A DNA stretch of 64,000 nucleotides from Rhizophagus clarus. Lineage: Eukaryota; Glomeromycota; Glomeromycetes; Glomerales; Glomeraceae. Position numbers and translations under genes: made by a program. The notes beneath the pieces are model-generated. The model ran no database searches. It was not told where the DNA came from and worked only from the letters and a program-made list of their open reading frames with translations. Positions 1 through 10,588 of the stretch are shown one piece after another (the stretch's first letter is position 1; each line of letters starts with the position of its first letter). The stretch is taken from the NCBI GenBank assembly GCA_015698045.1, contig BLAL01000285.1, positions 3,288,001 through 3,352,000 on the forward strand, read 5' to 3'.

Positions 1-712
1 AGTGTCTACTTACTTAGTAATTGAAATCACTATAGAAGTTATGGATTTTACTATTATAGTAGCTGAAATCACAATATAATCTTTTGGATAACTTACTAAT
101 TTTAGTAATTGAAATCACGATAAAGTTATAGATTTCGCTATTTTAATAGTTGAAATCACAAAATAATCTTCTGGATATCCTACTAATTCTTTTTTTCTTA
201 TGTTTAGTTTAATAAAGATGAAATACCTCAAGCAAAAAGAAAATCTAGATCATCATCTTATATAAAAAATTCTTTCTTTAAATCTAAACAACGAAGACGA
301 ATAATAAAACAACTTAAACAAAATACACAACAAAGACAAATAATAAAACAACTTAAGTGGAATACTAAAAGTAATAACGTAAGTGTCTACTTACTTAGTA
401 ATTGAAATCACTATAGAAGTTATGGATTTTACTATTATAGTAGCTGAAATCACAATATAATCTTTTGGATATCTTACTAATTTTAGTAATTGAAATCACG
501 ATAAAAGTTATAGATTTCGCTATTTTAATAGTTGAAATCACAAAATAATCTTCTGGATATCCTACTAATTCTTTTTTTTTTATGTTTAGTTTAATAAAGA
601 TGAAATACCTCAAGCAAAAAGAAAATCTAGATCATCATCTTATATAAAAAATTCTTTCTTTAAATCTAAACAACGAAGACGAATAATAAAACAACTTAAA
701 CAAAATACTAAA
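1..712 (+). repeat. Tandem duplication of an exon-intron unit (381-bp period)
   Basis: Bases 1-333 match 382-712 with only a few substitutions and single-base indels. Position 1 corresponds to position 382, so the window opens inside a copy and at least one more exon copy probably lies upstream. The intron half is itself made of two diverged direct repeats of about 85-90 bases (for example from 15 and from 103), each containing the words ATTGAAATCAC and TCTTNTGGATA. Confidence 0.85.
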
Positions 713-990
713 GTAAGTATATTTTACTATTTATAATCATAGTATAATTTTTTTTAAATATTTACTAATTTTTTTTTTAGTTAAACAAAGACAAAATTGA
801 AAAAAATATATCACAAAATCTAATTTTTAATACTGTAGAAACTCAAACTCCTTTAGTATTAGTAAATAACAATATTCGATCTATTAGTTATTATACAGGA
901 AAAGAAACTAATAAACATAAGTATTTTAATAGAATAATTTATAAATTAGATAAACCACAAAAAATAATTAAAGGCAAAGAATTAAAATAA
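208..990 (+). CDS. 3' part of an unidentified gene with a tandemly duplicated exon
   Basis: Three coding blocks share one reading phase: exon 208-378 (57 codons), exon 590-712 (41 codons) and exon 781-990 ending in TAA at 988-990. Introns 379-589 and 713-780 start GTAAGT and end TTTAG or TTTTAG, and all junctions are phase 0. The first two exons both begin FNKDEIPQAKRKS and are almost identical over 41 residues: basic, and rich in Lys, Arg, Ser and Gln. The first exon carries an extra internal copy of an IIKQLK-type segment. The last exon starts LNKDKIEKN, so it may itself be a diverged copy. The 5' end lies outside the window, and bases 1-207 are intron matching 382-589. I do not recognise the family. 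The short basic repeats suggest a low-complexity nucleic-acid-binding or nuclear protein, but that is a guess. The splice pattern makes coding status likely. Confidence 0.55.
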
Positions 991-1541
991 TAAAGCATAA
1001 TAATCGTATATTAATAGGGATTAAAGTATATGTAATTGGTCCCTGATGACAAAATGCAACCTATAATTTTTAATTACTTTTTAATTACATATTTAATGTA
1101 CTTTATTTTTAAATAATTTATTATATAAAAAGTTAAATAATTTTATTATATAAAAAGTTAAATTATTTTATTGCATAAAAAATTAAATAATAAAATAATA
1201 TTGAAGTAACTAGAGTTCAGGTTCATTATATGAGTCAATCAAATTGTAATTAAAGGTTTGAGTAAATAATTGAAACAAAATTATTTAAGATAAAGTTCCT
1301 TTACAATATTGGTGATTCAATAAAAAAATTTATTTTAACTTTACGTCATAGCAATATCCAAACTCTAAATCAATTACTACAGCATTACAAAAGGTAATTT
1401 ATTAAAACTTTATCATTATAGATGATTATTTGGCTTAACAACTATTTGTTAGTAATAGTTTATAGTGCTTGTTTTAATTCTAACTTTCAAATACCTCTTA
1501 TTAACAAAAAAAAGAGAAAGTAATAGCATTTTTGAGTTATG
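991..1541. other. Intergenic, no gene seen
   Basis: AT-rich spacer. A short direct repeat of the type TTATATAAAAAGTTAAAT occurs three times around 1120-1190. No convincing ORF or RNA gene. Confidence 0.6.
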
Positions 1542-1688
1542 TTATTGCGGTTTGCAAAAATCTGTGCAAAAATAATCAAAATAATTATGATTATTTTTGA
1601 TTATTTCCTTTTTAGTCCGGTCAGCTGAAACAATCATAATTATGATTATTTTGGCCAAACACAGAATGATTTCTGCAATCCGCAATAA
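1542..1688. mobile_element. Small inverted-repeat element (MITE-like)
   Basis: The left end TTATTGCGG and the right end CCGCAATAA are perfect inverses. The pairing continues inward, imperfectly, over about 50 bases on each side (TTGCAAAAATC against GATTTCTGCAA, then AATAATCATAATTATGATT motifs). It is about 147 bases long with no coding capacity, so it could also fold as a long hairpin. I found no clean target-site duplication. Confidence 0.5.
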
Positions 1689-2927
1689 TTATCAGTATCA
1701 AATAATTTATATTCATAAATCAAGCGATTAATTGCGTATCCTCCTTTTGTGTAATTTTATAAATCTGTAATAAATAAAGATATAACTTTCAAGTTTTTAG
1801 AGGAAGAGAGTTTAAAGGTTTATTTGAGAGTTCCAAGATCGTTATATACAGTATATAAAGAGATGAACATGTTATTTGATAACATTCTTGCCCCTTAAGG
1901 AGGTCTCTTAAAGACCATAATCTCAAAACACTTCAAAAACATGGTGTTACGATTAAAAGGGTGTTCATCTTAAACTTAAACCTGGAAGTAGCGGGACTTG
2001 ATTATTATTAGTACTTCTAAGAATTTCACTGATAATATAGTGGTCTAGTTGATCTTAAAAATATCATTAATACTTCTTATATCAACTAGGAGTAGCCCGT
2101 TGCTTCGCACTGGGATTGGGTTGATGAATCCAATGAGGATTTGAATTTTGAGAAGTTTATTTCTTTGTTCTTTCAGCTTTTCTGTAAAGGTATGTTCTTA
2201 AGTTTTCATTTTAGGGAACTGTTAAAACCGAATCAAATATCAATACATTTTCTTTTACTTCTTAACTTGTGACTTTTTTGAGAATCAAAAAGTAGACTTG
2301 CAGCACAGTAGCACGTAATTAATTTGTGAACAGTTGGCTAAATTCAAAGACTTCTCATGTGATTTTAACATTTTTAAAGGGTCAGTGAACAAATCTATTC
2401 GCTCTATAGACAAATCTTTCTTCAGATGGCTGGTTGATTACTATGTACTGTATATTCGAATCAAAATAACAAAGACCAATAACAATACTATTTCAGAAAA
2501 TATGATGCACTAATGGAGCGAATTGTAGTGGACCTCGTTTCCCTGAAATTGAATTTCTAGATAATGGATGATACATCATGTATCACATTTCCTGAACTGT
2601 AATATTACTGAACAAGCAACTGATCAAATTCATTTTCATAGATATACCGATATATTAGCTAAAAGTAAATAAAAGATTAAATGGTCAGCATGGATATAAA
2701 AAAAATAAAGTTTGAATATTTAATTACAAATGAGGTAAACTAAGTTCAAAAGTATAAATCAAAATTAATGGCTACATAAAAAAAAGAACAATTTTCAGGT
2801 ACGATTATCAAAATCTTTCTGATCAAAATAAATTTTTGGCAGAGATTAACAAGAAATTTTTGTCAAAATTGATATGCTGGTCAAAGTTAGTCAAACTTAA
2901 CAAAATTGGAAGATGATCGGATAATAG
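1689..2927. other. Intergenic, no gene seen
   Basis: No ORF with recognisable content. A GC-richer patch near 2090-2130 (around GCCCGTTGCTTCGCACTGGG) stands out from the AT background and may be a fragment of a dispersed repeat, but nothing supports a specific call. Confidence 0.5.
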
Positions 2928-3120
2928 TGTAGTTAGCCGAAAAATTCAGCCGAAGGCGCAGTCTATTCATCACGCCATTCATGTGATAAACAGCGTGAAC
3001 CGGTCTAGACCTATCCTTTTTTGGTATAAATATATATGTCGATCATTAACCAGCAATAAATGTCACCCCTGTGAAAATATTTTTACTGCGCCTTCGGCTG
3101 AATTTTTTCGGCTAACTACA
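2928..3120. mobile_element. MITE with about 35-bp terminal inverted repeats
   Basis: The left arm begins TGTAGTTAGCCGAAAAATTC and the right arm ends GAATTTTTTCGGCTAACTACA. The arms pair over about 35 bases with one inserted T, and the inner edges are CGAAGGCGCAGT and ACTGCGCCTTCG. The interior of about 120 bases encodes nothing recognisable. The word GATGATCGGAT lies 8-10 bases outside each end (2912 and 3129). This could be a target duplication if the arms extend slightly further. The element sits about 160 bases upstream of the F-box gene at 3284. Confidence 0.75.
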
Positions 3121-3283
3121 ACCATAATGATGATCGGATCGACCGGATTTCCGGAATCAAGACTCCTATTATATGGTCACACAAAAATATAAATAAATAA
3201 GTAAATAATTTCTAAGTTTATAAAAGTTCAAATACTTTTTCCTTGTCTATTAAAAATATTATAACAAAAAAAAAAACCCCAAA

Positions 3284-4723
3284 ATGTCCCAACTTTCAGC
3301 CGATTGCCTTAACGAAATTTTTGAATATTTAGAAGACGACAAAGTTAGTTTATATTCATGCCTTCTAGTTAATCGACTTTGGTGTGAAGTCTCTGTTAGA
3401 ATTTTATGGATAAATGCTGGATATATTAGTAAACACAGGCGTAGTTATGATGTTTTGATTTCTTGTCTTCCATGCGAATCTAAAGAAATTTTATCTAATA
3501 ATGGAATTAATATTTCGATCTCAACTTCAAAACCTCCGATGTTTAATTATGCAAGATTTTGTAGAATTATATCAACTTATATGGTTTACTTTCAAGTTGA
3601 AAATTTTCTTAAAAACCATTCATCAAACGATTTAATTAATGAAAATAATATATATATATTGGCACAAGAAATATTCAAATTATATATAAAACAAATACCT
3701 TCTATAAAAGAATTAGCTGTATCACGATTTAGAAATTTACCAATGGTACCTTTTCTCTCTTACCCTGAAGCGAAAGAATCTTTAAAAAATCTCTCAAAAT
3801 TAACTTGTAATTCAAATGCTGATCCAGAATTGCTTTATCATTTATCACAAACGTGTCATAATATTCATTCGCTTATGGTATTTTTTACGACGAATAAATC
3901 AAATGAAATAGCGGATCTTATTTCTGCTCAAAAAAATTTGAAATACTTGATAATAAGAAAAACAAGTCATTGTAGTAATATTAAAGTCCTGGCAAATACA
4001 AAACTTCCCAACGCTCATACTATAACAAAATTGATTTATCGTGATTTTAATAGATATAATACATCATTGTCATTTATCACTAAATTTGTAAATTTACAAG
4101 AACTTACATTGTGTTCATTTATGTATCAAAATACTTTTGAAGATTTTAAATCCTTACAGTATGTTAAATTTCCACAATTACAAATTTTAACAATAAATTT
4201 TAAGACTCAAAGTTGTGAACCATTAATAAATTTCTTGGAAATTAATGGAAGCCATTTAAGAGAATTTTATTTATTTGGTAACAATGGTGATAATTCATTA
4301 AATTTAGCTATAGCAGAGTACTGTTCAGGACTAAGAAAACTTTGCACTTCGTTTAAGAAAGATGAATTGGAAACATTGAGAATTGTTTTTGATGGTTGTC
4401 AAAATTTAAAAAGTATTGCAATTTATTGTGGTGATAAATATTTGAGTGAAAAAGAAGCATTAGAGTCTATTGCAAAATACTCTCATAAAACTCTGTGTGA
4501 AATAATTCTACATTATAAAAGTAATTATTTCGAAACAACATTACTTCCAGAAGAGTTAGAATCCTTTTTCATAAGTTGGAAAAATCGTTCATCACATAAT
4601 CCACTTTATTTTATGGTTACAAGCGGTGAAAGTTTGACAAGTAATCATAAAAATATGAAAATAATTGAAAAATATGTCAAATTAGGTGTTGTCAAAAAAT
4701 TTAAAGTTGGTAGTGATCATTGA
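3284..4723 (+). CDS. F-box protein with LRR-like C-terminal region (copy 1)
   Basis: Single-exon ORF of 479 aa. The N-terminal F-box covers about residues 3-45 (motifs LSADCLNEIFEYLE, SCLLVNRLWCEV, SVRILW). The rest is an irregular leucine-rich, solenoid-like region with repeated 'ISAQKNLKYL' and 'NLQELTL' type strands, ending in the family-conserved KIIEKYVKLGVVKKFK. F-box proteins bridge Skp1/Cullin-1 ubiquitin ligases to a substrate bound by the C-terminal repeats; the substrate here is unknown. The start is fixed by homology to the other copies at 9086 and 14692 (MxxLxxDCLxEIFEYLE). A short A-rich leader precedes the ATG. The nearest relatives in the window are the pseudogene at 5572 and the gene at 9086. 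Confidence 0.9.
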   Translation: MSQLSADCLNEIFEYLEDDKVSLYSCLLVNRLWCEVSVRILWINAGYISKHRRSYDVLISCLPCESKEILSNNGINISISTSKPPMFNYARFCRIISTYMVYFQVENFLKNHSSNDLINENNIYILAQEIFKLYIKQIPSIKELAVSRFRNLPMVPFLSYPEAKESLKNLSKLTCNSNADPELLYHLSQTCHNIHSLMVFFTTNKSNEIADLISAQKNLKYLIIRKTSHCSNIKVLANTKLPNAHTITKLIYRDFNRYNTSLSFITKFVNLQELTLCSFMYQNTFEDFKSLQYVKFPQLQILTINFKTQSCEPLINFLEINGSHLREFYLFGNNGDNSLNLAIAEYCSGLRKLCTSFKKDELETLRIVFDGCQNLKSIAIYCGDKYLSEKEALESIAKYSHKTLCEIILHYKSNYFETTLLPEELESFFISWKNRSSHNPLYFMVTSGESLTSNHKNMKIIEKYVKLGVVKKFKVGSDH

Positions 4724-4986
4724 ATTTTTATTTTTTTTTTATTTACTTCAAAATTATTTATTTCTAAATAAAATTACATCATTAAGATAAATTAAAGTTA
4801 GTTATTCAGTAAAAGCTATAAATTTTCTTTGAAAACAAATATTGATATCATTACGAGGGGGAACCGGGGAAACAATATAATATAACATATTTATTAAAAT
4901 TGCGATTTAGCTCATTTTTCCCAATGCATATATTGTTGGCAACCAATATTTCTGTTACATTTAACAAGTTATCCAACTAGTGAGAT

Positions 4987-5200
4987 GTTGTCCCAACTAC
5001 TGTACTTGATGACTGTCAAAAAATTTTTGAATATTCAGAAATGACAAAGTCAGTCAAATTACATTCATGCTGAGTATTAATCGTTTCTGTGAAAATTTTG
5101 TGTAAGATATTTTGTGGGGAAGAATTTCGAAAATAATAGCTTGTTATGAATTCTTTATTTTCCAAATGAATCGATCATTTCCAAAAATGGATTTCGTGAA
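4987..5200 (+). pseudogene. Old relic of an F-box gene 5' end
   Basis: The stretch resembles the first 200 or so bases of the intact F-box genes: a segment close to CCCAACT...GA.TG.CT, then AAATTTTTGAATATT, ACATTCATGCT and CCAAATGAATC...AAAAATGG in the same order. Indels and stops destroy the frame. Similarity fades after about 5200, so only the 5' part is detectable. It lies between intact copy 1 and the younger pseudogene. Confidence 0.65.
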
Positions 5201-5571
5201 AGAAAGGTTTTGTTAAATAAGTCAATAATGATATTTAAAATCGTCATTGTCGCTCTAAGTAAATTTGAAGTGCAATCAAAATAATTTTTGAAGCTATATG
5301 TTATTAAAATTTTTTTTTCTTTATGATTTTTGTTGCGCCACAATCTGTTGGCTGTGCCACGAACCTGACACACAAAAAATAAATGCTTGAATCAAGTGAA
5401 TGGCGTACTTGCATGCAGTAATTGGTGCTACTGGGATGTTTGTGATCATCAATGTAGTGCAGTGTTACCTATATGGCTTTAAATTCGTAACACGATTGCA
5501 TAAAAAATTATTTTCTTCTTTTTCCTAAATAAACTTCATAATTTACATTCTACTTAAAATATTTTATTAAA
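5201..5571 (+). promoter_or_regulatory. Upstream region of the F-box pseudogene, similar to that of the 9086 gene
   Basis: The last 130 bases before 5572 resemble the 140 bases before 9086. Both carry a TNTTGATCAATGT-like or GATCATCAATGTAG segment, then TTTAAATTNGTANCACG, a T-rich tract with CCTAAA, and TTAAAATATTTTANTAAAATG at the start. The promoter and leader were therefore duplicated with the gene. No individual binding site can be named. Confidence 0.55.
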
Positions 5572-6989
5572 ATGGCCAAACTTTCCGCTGATTGTCTTAA
5601 CGAAATTTTTGAATATTTAGAGAATGACAAAGTTAGTTTACATTCATGCTTACTGGTTAATCGTCTTTGATGTAAAGTTTCCGTAATAATTTTATGGAGA
5701 AATGTTTTTTGGGGAGATGTTTGTAAATATAATAATAGTTATGATACTTTAATTTCTTGTCTTTCAAATGAATCTAAAGAAATTTTATCTAAGAATGGAA
5801 TTATTATTTCGACCTCAACTTCAAAACCTCCAATGTTTAATTATACAGGATTTTGTAAAGTTATATCAACTTATATGGTTTATTATCAAGTTGAGTTATT
5901 TCTTAAAAATCATTCATCAAATAATTTAAGAAATATAAATGATATATATATATTAACGCAAGAAATATTCAAATTATATATGAAACAAATACCTTCTTTA
6001 AGAGAATTGAGAGTGTCCAAATTTGACACTTTACCAATGGTACTTTTTCCTTCTTACCCTGAAGCAAAAGACTGCTTAAAAAATCTTTCAAAATTGACTT
6101 TAAATTCATCTATTGATCCAGAATTTCTCTATCATTTATCACAAATATGTCAAAATATACATTCACTTATCATACAATTTTCAAAAATCAATCAGATGGA
6201 ATAGCGGATCTTATTTCTGCTCAAAAAAATTTGAAATACTTGAAATTAAAACAATATAGTCATATTAAAGGCCTAATGTATAAAGAACTTCCTAACGCTT
6301 ATACTGTAACCAAGTTAGTTTATTATGTGTTAGGTAAATATGATACATCATTATCATTCATCAGCAAATTTACAAATTTACAACAGCTTATATTGACATT
6401 TATATTTAGTGAAGATTTTGCACTTTTACAATATGTTAATTTTCCACAATTGCAATTTTTAAAAATACGTTATATGGATCTGACTCCAAGTTATGAACCA
6501 TTGGTAAATTTCTTAGAAATTAATGGAAGTCATTTAAGAGAATTTCATTGATTTGATAATTACATTGATAATTCATTAAATTTAGCTATAGCAAATTACT
6601 GTTCAGAACTAAGAAAACTTTGTGCTGGGTTTAAGAAAAATGAATTGAAAATGGTTCTTGATAATTGTCAATATTTAAAAAGTATTAAAATTTATTATGG
6701 TGGTAGATATTTAAGTTAAAAAGAGGCATTAGAATCGGTTGCGAAATATTCTCACAAAACTTTATGTGAAATAATTTTATATTATAAATGCTCCGAAACA
6801 TCTTTATTTCCAGAAGAATTAGAATCCTTTTTTATAAGTTGGAAAAATCGTTCATCATATAAACCACTTTATTTTACGGTAATACTTTATGGAAACAGCA
6901 AAAGTTTTGCAAACAATCATGAGAATATGAAAATAATTGAAAAATATGTTAAATTAGGTGTTGTTAAGAAATTTAAAGTTTGCTCTTAA
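5572..6989 (+). pseudogene. Broken F-box/LRR-like gene (copy 2)
   Basis: Collinear with the intact copies over their whole length, including the F-box start and the terminal KIIEKYVKLGVVKKFKV. Four separate lesions are visible: TGA at 5668-5670 where intact copies have TGG (Trp), a frameshift between about 6180 and 6205, TGA at 6549-6551 in place of a Leu codon, and TAA near 6717 in place of a Glu codon. A 9-base in-frame gap lies near 6650. The sequence remains very close to copy 1, so inactivation is recent. The open pieces 5833-6204 and 6147-6551 are fragments of this one gene, not separate proteins. Confidence 0.9.
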
Positions 6990-7239
6990 TAATAATTCTT
7001 ACCATTGAACCAATCACGAAGAAATTTGATAGTTTCTAACTTTTTTTATTACTTTGTTTATTTATTATTAATTAATTTACTCTTATATATATATATATAC
7101 CTATTTATTTGTTTATCATTTAAATTATATCTAAATAAATTATATCAAGATAAATTATTATAATGGTTATTGATGCCGGACTACAATCGTAATTATATTA
7201 TTGTATGTGAGCAATGTTTTAAGCAAATAAATATTCACG

Positions 7240-7915
7240 ATTGTCAGACATGTTTAGAAGACGACTTATCTGTTATATTTACGTCTGTTATATTTTGAAT
7301 CAAAATAAATATTTTCCTAAGAATGATCGAATGGATTATACTTTGAAGTTTTACCAACTTATATGATTTATTGATGAAATTTCTTGAAAATTCATTGCGA
7401 CTTTTAATAAAGATCACATTAATATAATAAGTAGTTCAAGAAACGTATAATTTGTTTTTAAAATAAAAAAGAGTCATCAAAAGGACTAACAGATCATATT
7501 AAAATATATTATTATGTTTGATAGTAATAAAATTTCTAAAGGAAACATATCAGTTGAAGGAGATCAGATCTAATATCACTGTCACTAAATTTACAAGAAC
7601 CTACGTACTGTATATCATGACCATGTTTCCGAAGATTTAAAACGCTACAATATTAAATTTCAAGAAAAACTTTAAAATTCAGTAGAATTATTCAAGAGAT
7701 TGATCGTTAATAAATTTCCTGGGAAATAGTGAAAGTATTTTATGTAGGTATAATGTGAGTGTCTGAGTGATAATGTTAATTAATAAATTTAACAATAGTA
7801 AAATACCGTATGAGTCTTGAAAAACTTTCTACTAGGTTTAAAAATTTGACGCAGGGATAAATATTCGAATGAAAAGATGTATTGGAGTATACGTCTGTTT
7901 GAAGTAATATCTTTA
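7240..7915 (+). pseudogene. Heavily decayed F-box gene relic
   Basis: A string of short matches follows the order of the intact genes: TTTAGAAGACGAC near 7253, CCAACTTATATGATTTATTGA near 7350, CAAGAACCTACGTACTGT with TTCCGAAGATTTAAAACG near 7600-7650, ATAAATTTCCTGGGAAATAG near 7711, and GGGATAAATATTCGAATGAAAA near 7855. Many indels and stops break it and no reading frame survives. It is older than the copy at 5572. Confidence 0.7.
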
Positions 7916-9085
7916 CCAGGGAGTCGATCTTTTGCGCACTTGAGCCAAGTAATTGGTGTTGCTAACTCATACTACGACTCTAAAATCTGATTGATTAATA
8001 TAATATGATTGTTAATCTTGTTCATCATCCTTTTGTCCTTACGTCATTTTTTTTTAACAATGACTTTTACGTAAAAGTTGCCGCCTTGAAACATCATTTA
8101 CAAATTAAAGAAAAACATGTTTAGCCATTTATAAAAAAAAAATATCATCCTAAAAACTTTCAGTGTTAATATAATATAGAACAAGTTATTGAAGATACTT
8201 CTTTAAAACCATTAAATAATAATATAAAGCAGGATAATGTTATTCTTCTAGTATTACATACCTCAAATAGTTCAAAACTTATTGAAACCAATAATACGGA
8301 AAATCAGATCAGCCATTTATTTATTACGAATTTACTTATATTTTTAATTATTAAAAATATAGTTTTTATAAGACTAATTTATCAATACGACAGCCTGATA
8401 AAATAGAAACTACATATTTTACTTGTAGTCGGTGAGTAATTATAAATATTCAATAAAAAAAAAATGTATATTATGGATGCAATGGATGACCTACAATATG
8501 GGTTGATTTGATAACAGAATATGCACGTATTCGACATTTTTGATCGAACCTTTCCTGCAACTCTCTTGATAGCCCATCTCATGAACAACACCATTAGTAT
8601 CTAATGAAATAAAAGACTTGATTCTTTGCAACGATAACATGTATAAGCATTGTCAAATAGGTTTATATGTTCGTTTTTTTTGTGCATGATTAATATCATT
8701 TCACATACTCTTTAAAGATTCTAAAAAACATACAATTTTAATTTATATTCTGATAATTGCTCAAAGAAATAAAGTAGTTTTTCGCGTTAATAAGTAAAAT
8801 AATCAAGTACAACAGATATAATAAATTTATCATATTTAGCTTTTATTGAAAATAATTCCTATTCAGCGTTTCGCCGTTTCGGTATAACATAATATTATAC
8901 AAATCTAACCAATCAGATTTCGTATACCGGAAAAACTTTGCTGTACGAGTTTGGAATGTTGATCAATGTGGTACAGTATTACCACATTACTTTTAAATTT
9001 GTAGCACGGTTGTAATTTAAATGTGAAAATTTTTTTTCTTTCCTAAAACATTCACTTTTACATTTTCTTAAAATATTTTAATAAA
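7916..9085. other. Intergenic; promoter of the 9086 F-box gene at its right end
   Basis: No supported gene. Bases 8945-9085 match the upstream region of the 5572 pseudogene (GATCAATGTGGTACAGT, TTTAAATTTGTAGCACGG, TTAAAATATTTTAATAAAATG), so they probably contain the promoter and leader of the 9086 gene. The open stretch 8382-8594 on the minus strand has no family signal. Confidence 0.5.
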
Positions 9086-10588
9086 ATGACCAAACTTTTC
9101 GCCGATTGTCTTAAAGAAATTTTTGAATATTTAGAAAATGACAAAGTTAGTTTATATTCATGCTTGCTAGTTAATCGTCTTTGGTGTGAAGTTTCTGTGA
9201 GAATTTTATGGAGAGATGTTTTTGGGGAAAATATTCAAAAATATAATAGTAGTTGTTATGATACTTTAATTTCTTGTCTTCCAAATGAATCTAAAGAAAT
9301 TTTATCAAAGAATGGAATTATTATCTCAACTCCAAATACAAAACTTCCTATGTTTAATTATGCAGGATTTTGCAAAGTCATATCAACTTTTGTGGTTTAT
9401 TATCGAGTTGAGAAATTTCTTAAAAATCGTTCATCAAAAGATTTAAATTTATGTAATAAAAATAATGTTCATATATTAACACAAGAAATATTCAAATTAT
9501 ATATGAAACAAATACCTTCTTTAGAAGATTTGAGAGTTTCTCGGTATAGAAATTTATCAATGGTACCTTTTCTATCTTGCTCTGAAGCAAAAGACTGTTT
9601 AAAAAATCTCTCAATATTATACTGTGTTTCAAATATTTATTCGGGATTTTTTTATCATTTATCACAAATATGTCATAATATTCATTCACTCATTATGGAT
9701 TTTGATTCATATATGACAAGTGGATTAATGGATCTTATTTCCGCTCAAAAAAATTTGAAATATTTGAAAATAAACCATATTTCAGTTCTAAAAGATATAA
9801 TAATTCCTAATAATAATAATACCATAACCAAATTAGAATATTATAATTTAGTTAATGTTGACACATCATTATCATTTATTTCTAAATTTACAAATTTAGA
9901 AGAACTTTCGTTAAAGTTCAAATATATGTTTACTTTAGATTTTAGACCTTTACAATATATTAATTTTCCGCAATTACGAATTTTTAAAATTCAAAATATT
10001 AATTCAAATTATGAAGTGTTAATAAATTTTCTGGAAATTAATGGAAACAATTTAAAGGAATTTCATTTAAATAATAGTGATAGTAATGGTGATAATGATG
10101 ATTCATTAAATTTGGCTATAGCAAAGTATTGTTTGAATCTTAGGAATCTTACCACTGGATTTAAGAGTAATGAATTGAAGACACTGAAATTTATTCTTAA
10201 TAGTTGCCAATATTTAGAAAGTATAAAAACTTGGTGTATTGATGATAGAAATTTGGTTGAAAAAGTGTTATTATATACAATAGCAAAATTTTCTCATGAA
10301 AATCTTTACAAAATAATAATATTAACTCATAAATTTTCTCCTAAATCATTACTTCCAAGTCAACTAGAATCCTTTTTTAAAAAATGGAAAAATCGTACAT
10401 CACAAAATTCACTTTATTTGGTTATGCCTAATATTAAAAATGATAACAGAGAAAATATTCGTAAAAATAAGAAAATAATTGAAAAATATACAAACTTGGG
10501 TGTTATTAAGAAATTTAAACTTAATGAGGGCAATATTATTCCTGATGTTATTTTTTATGACAGAGATATTAGCGACCTTAGTGATTGA
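9086..10588 (+). CDS. F-box protein with LRR-like C-terminal region (copy 3)
   Basis: Single-exon ORF of 500 aa. The F-box is at residues 3-45 (LFADCLKEIFEYLE, SCLLVNRLWCEV, SVRILW), followed by leucine/asparagine-rich repeats with short beta-strand-like words (NLKYLKI, NLEELSLKF, QLRIFKI), and KIIEKYTNLGVIKKFK near the end. It has about 20 extra residues beyond that motif, ending in an acidic, Asp-rich tail not seen in copy 1. It probably acts as a substrate receptor of an SCF ubiquitin ligase (family knowledge; substrate unknown). The divergent repeat region with a conserved F-box is the usual pattern for lineage-expanded F-box families. Confidence 0.9.
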   Translation: MTKLFADCLKEIFEYLENDKVSLYSCLLVNRLWCEVSVRILWRDVFGENIQKYNSSCYDTLISCLPNESKEILSKNGIIISTPNTKLPMFNYAGFCKVISTFVVYYRVEKFLKNRSSKDLNLCNKNNVHILTQEIFKLYMKQIPSLEDLRVSRYRNLSMVPFLSCSEAKDCLKNLSILYCVSNIYSGFFYHLSQICHNIHSLIMDFDSYMTSGLMDLISAQKNLKYLKINHISVLKDIIIPNNNNTITKLEYYNLVNVDTSLSFISKFTNLEELSLKFKYMFTLDFRPLQYINFPQLRIFKIQNINSNYEVLINFLEINGNNLKEFHLNNSDSNGDNDDSLNLAIAKYCLNLRNLTTGFKSNELKTLKFILNSCQYLESIKTWCIDDRNLVEKVLLYTIAKFSHENLYKIIILTHKFSPKSLLPSQLESFFKKWKNRTSQNSLYLVMPNIKNDNRENIRKNKKIIEKYTNLGVIKKFKLNEGNIIPDVIFYDRDISDLSD

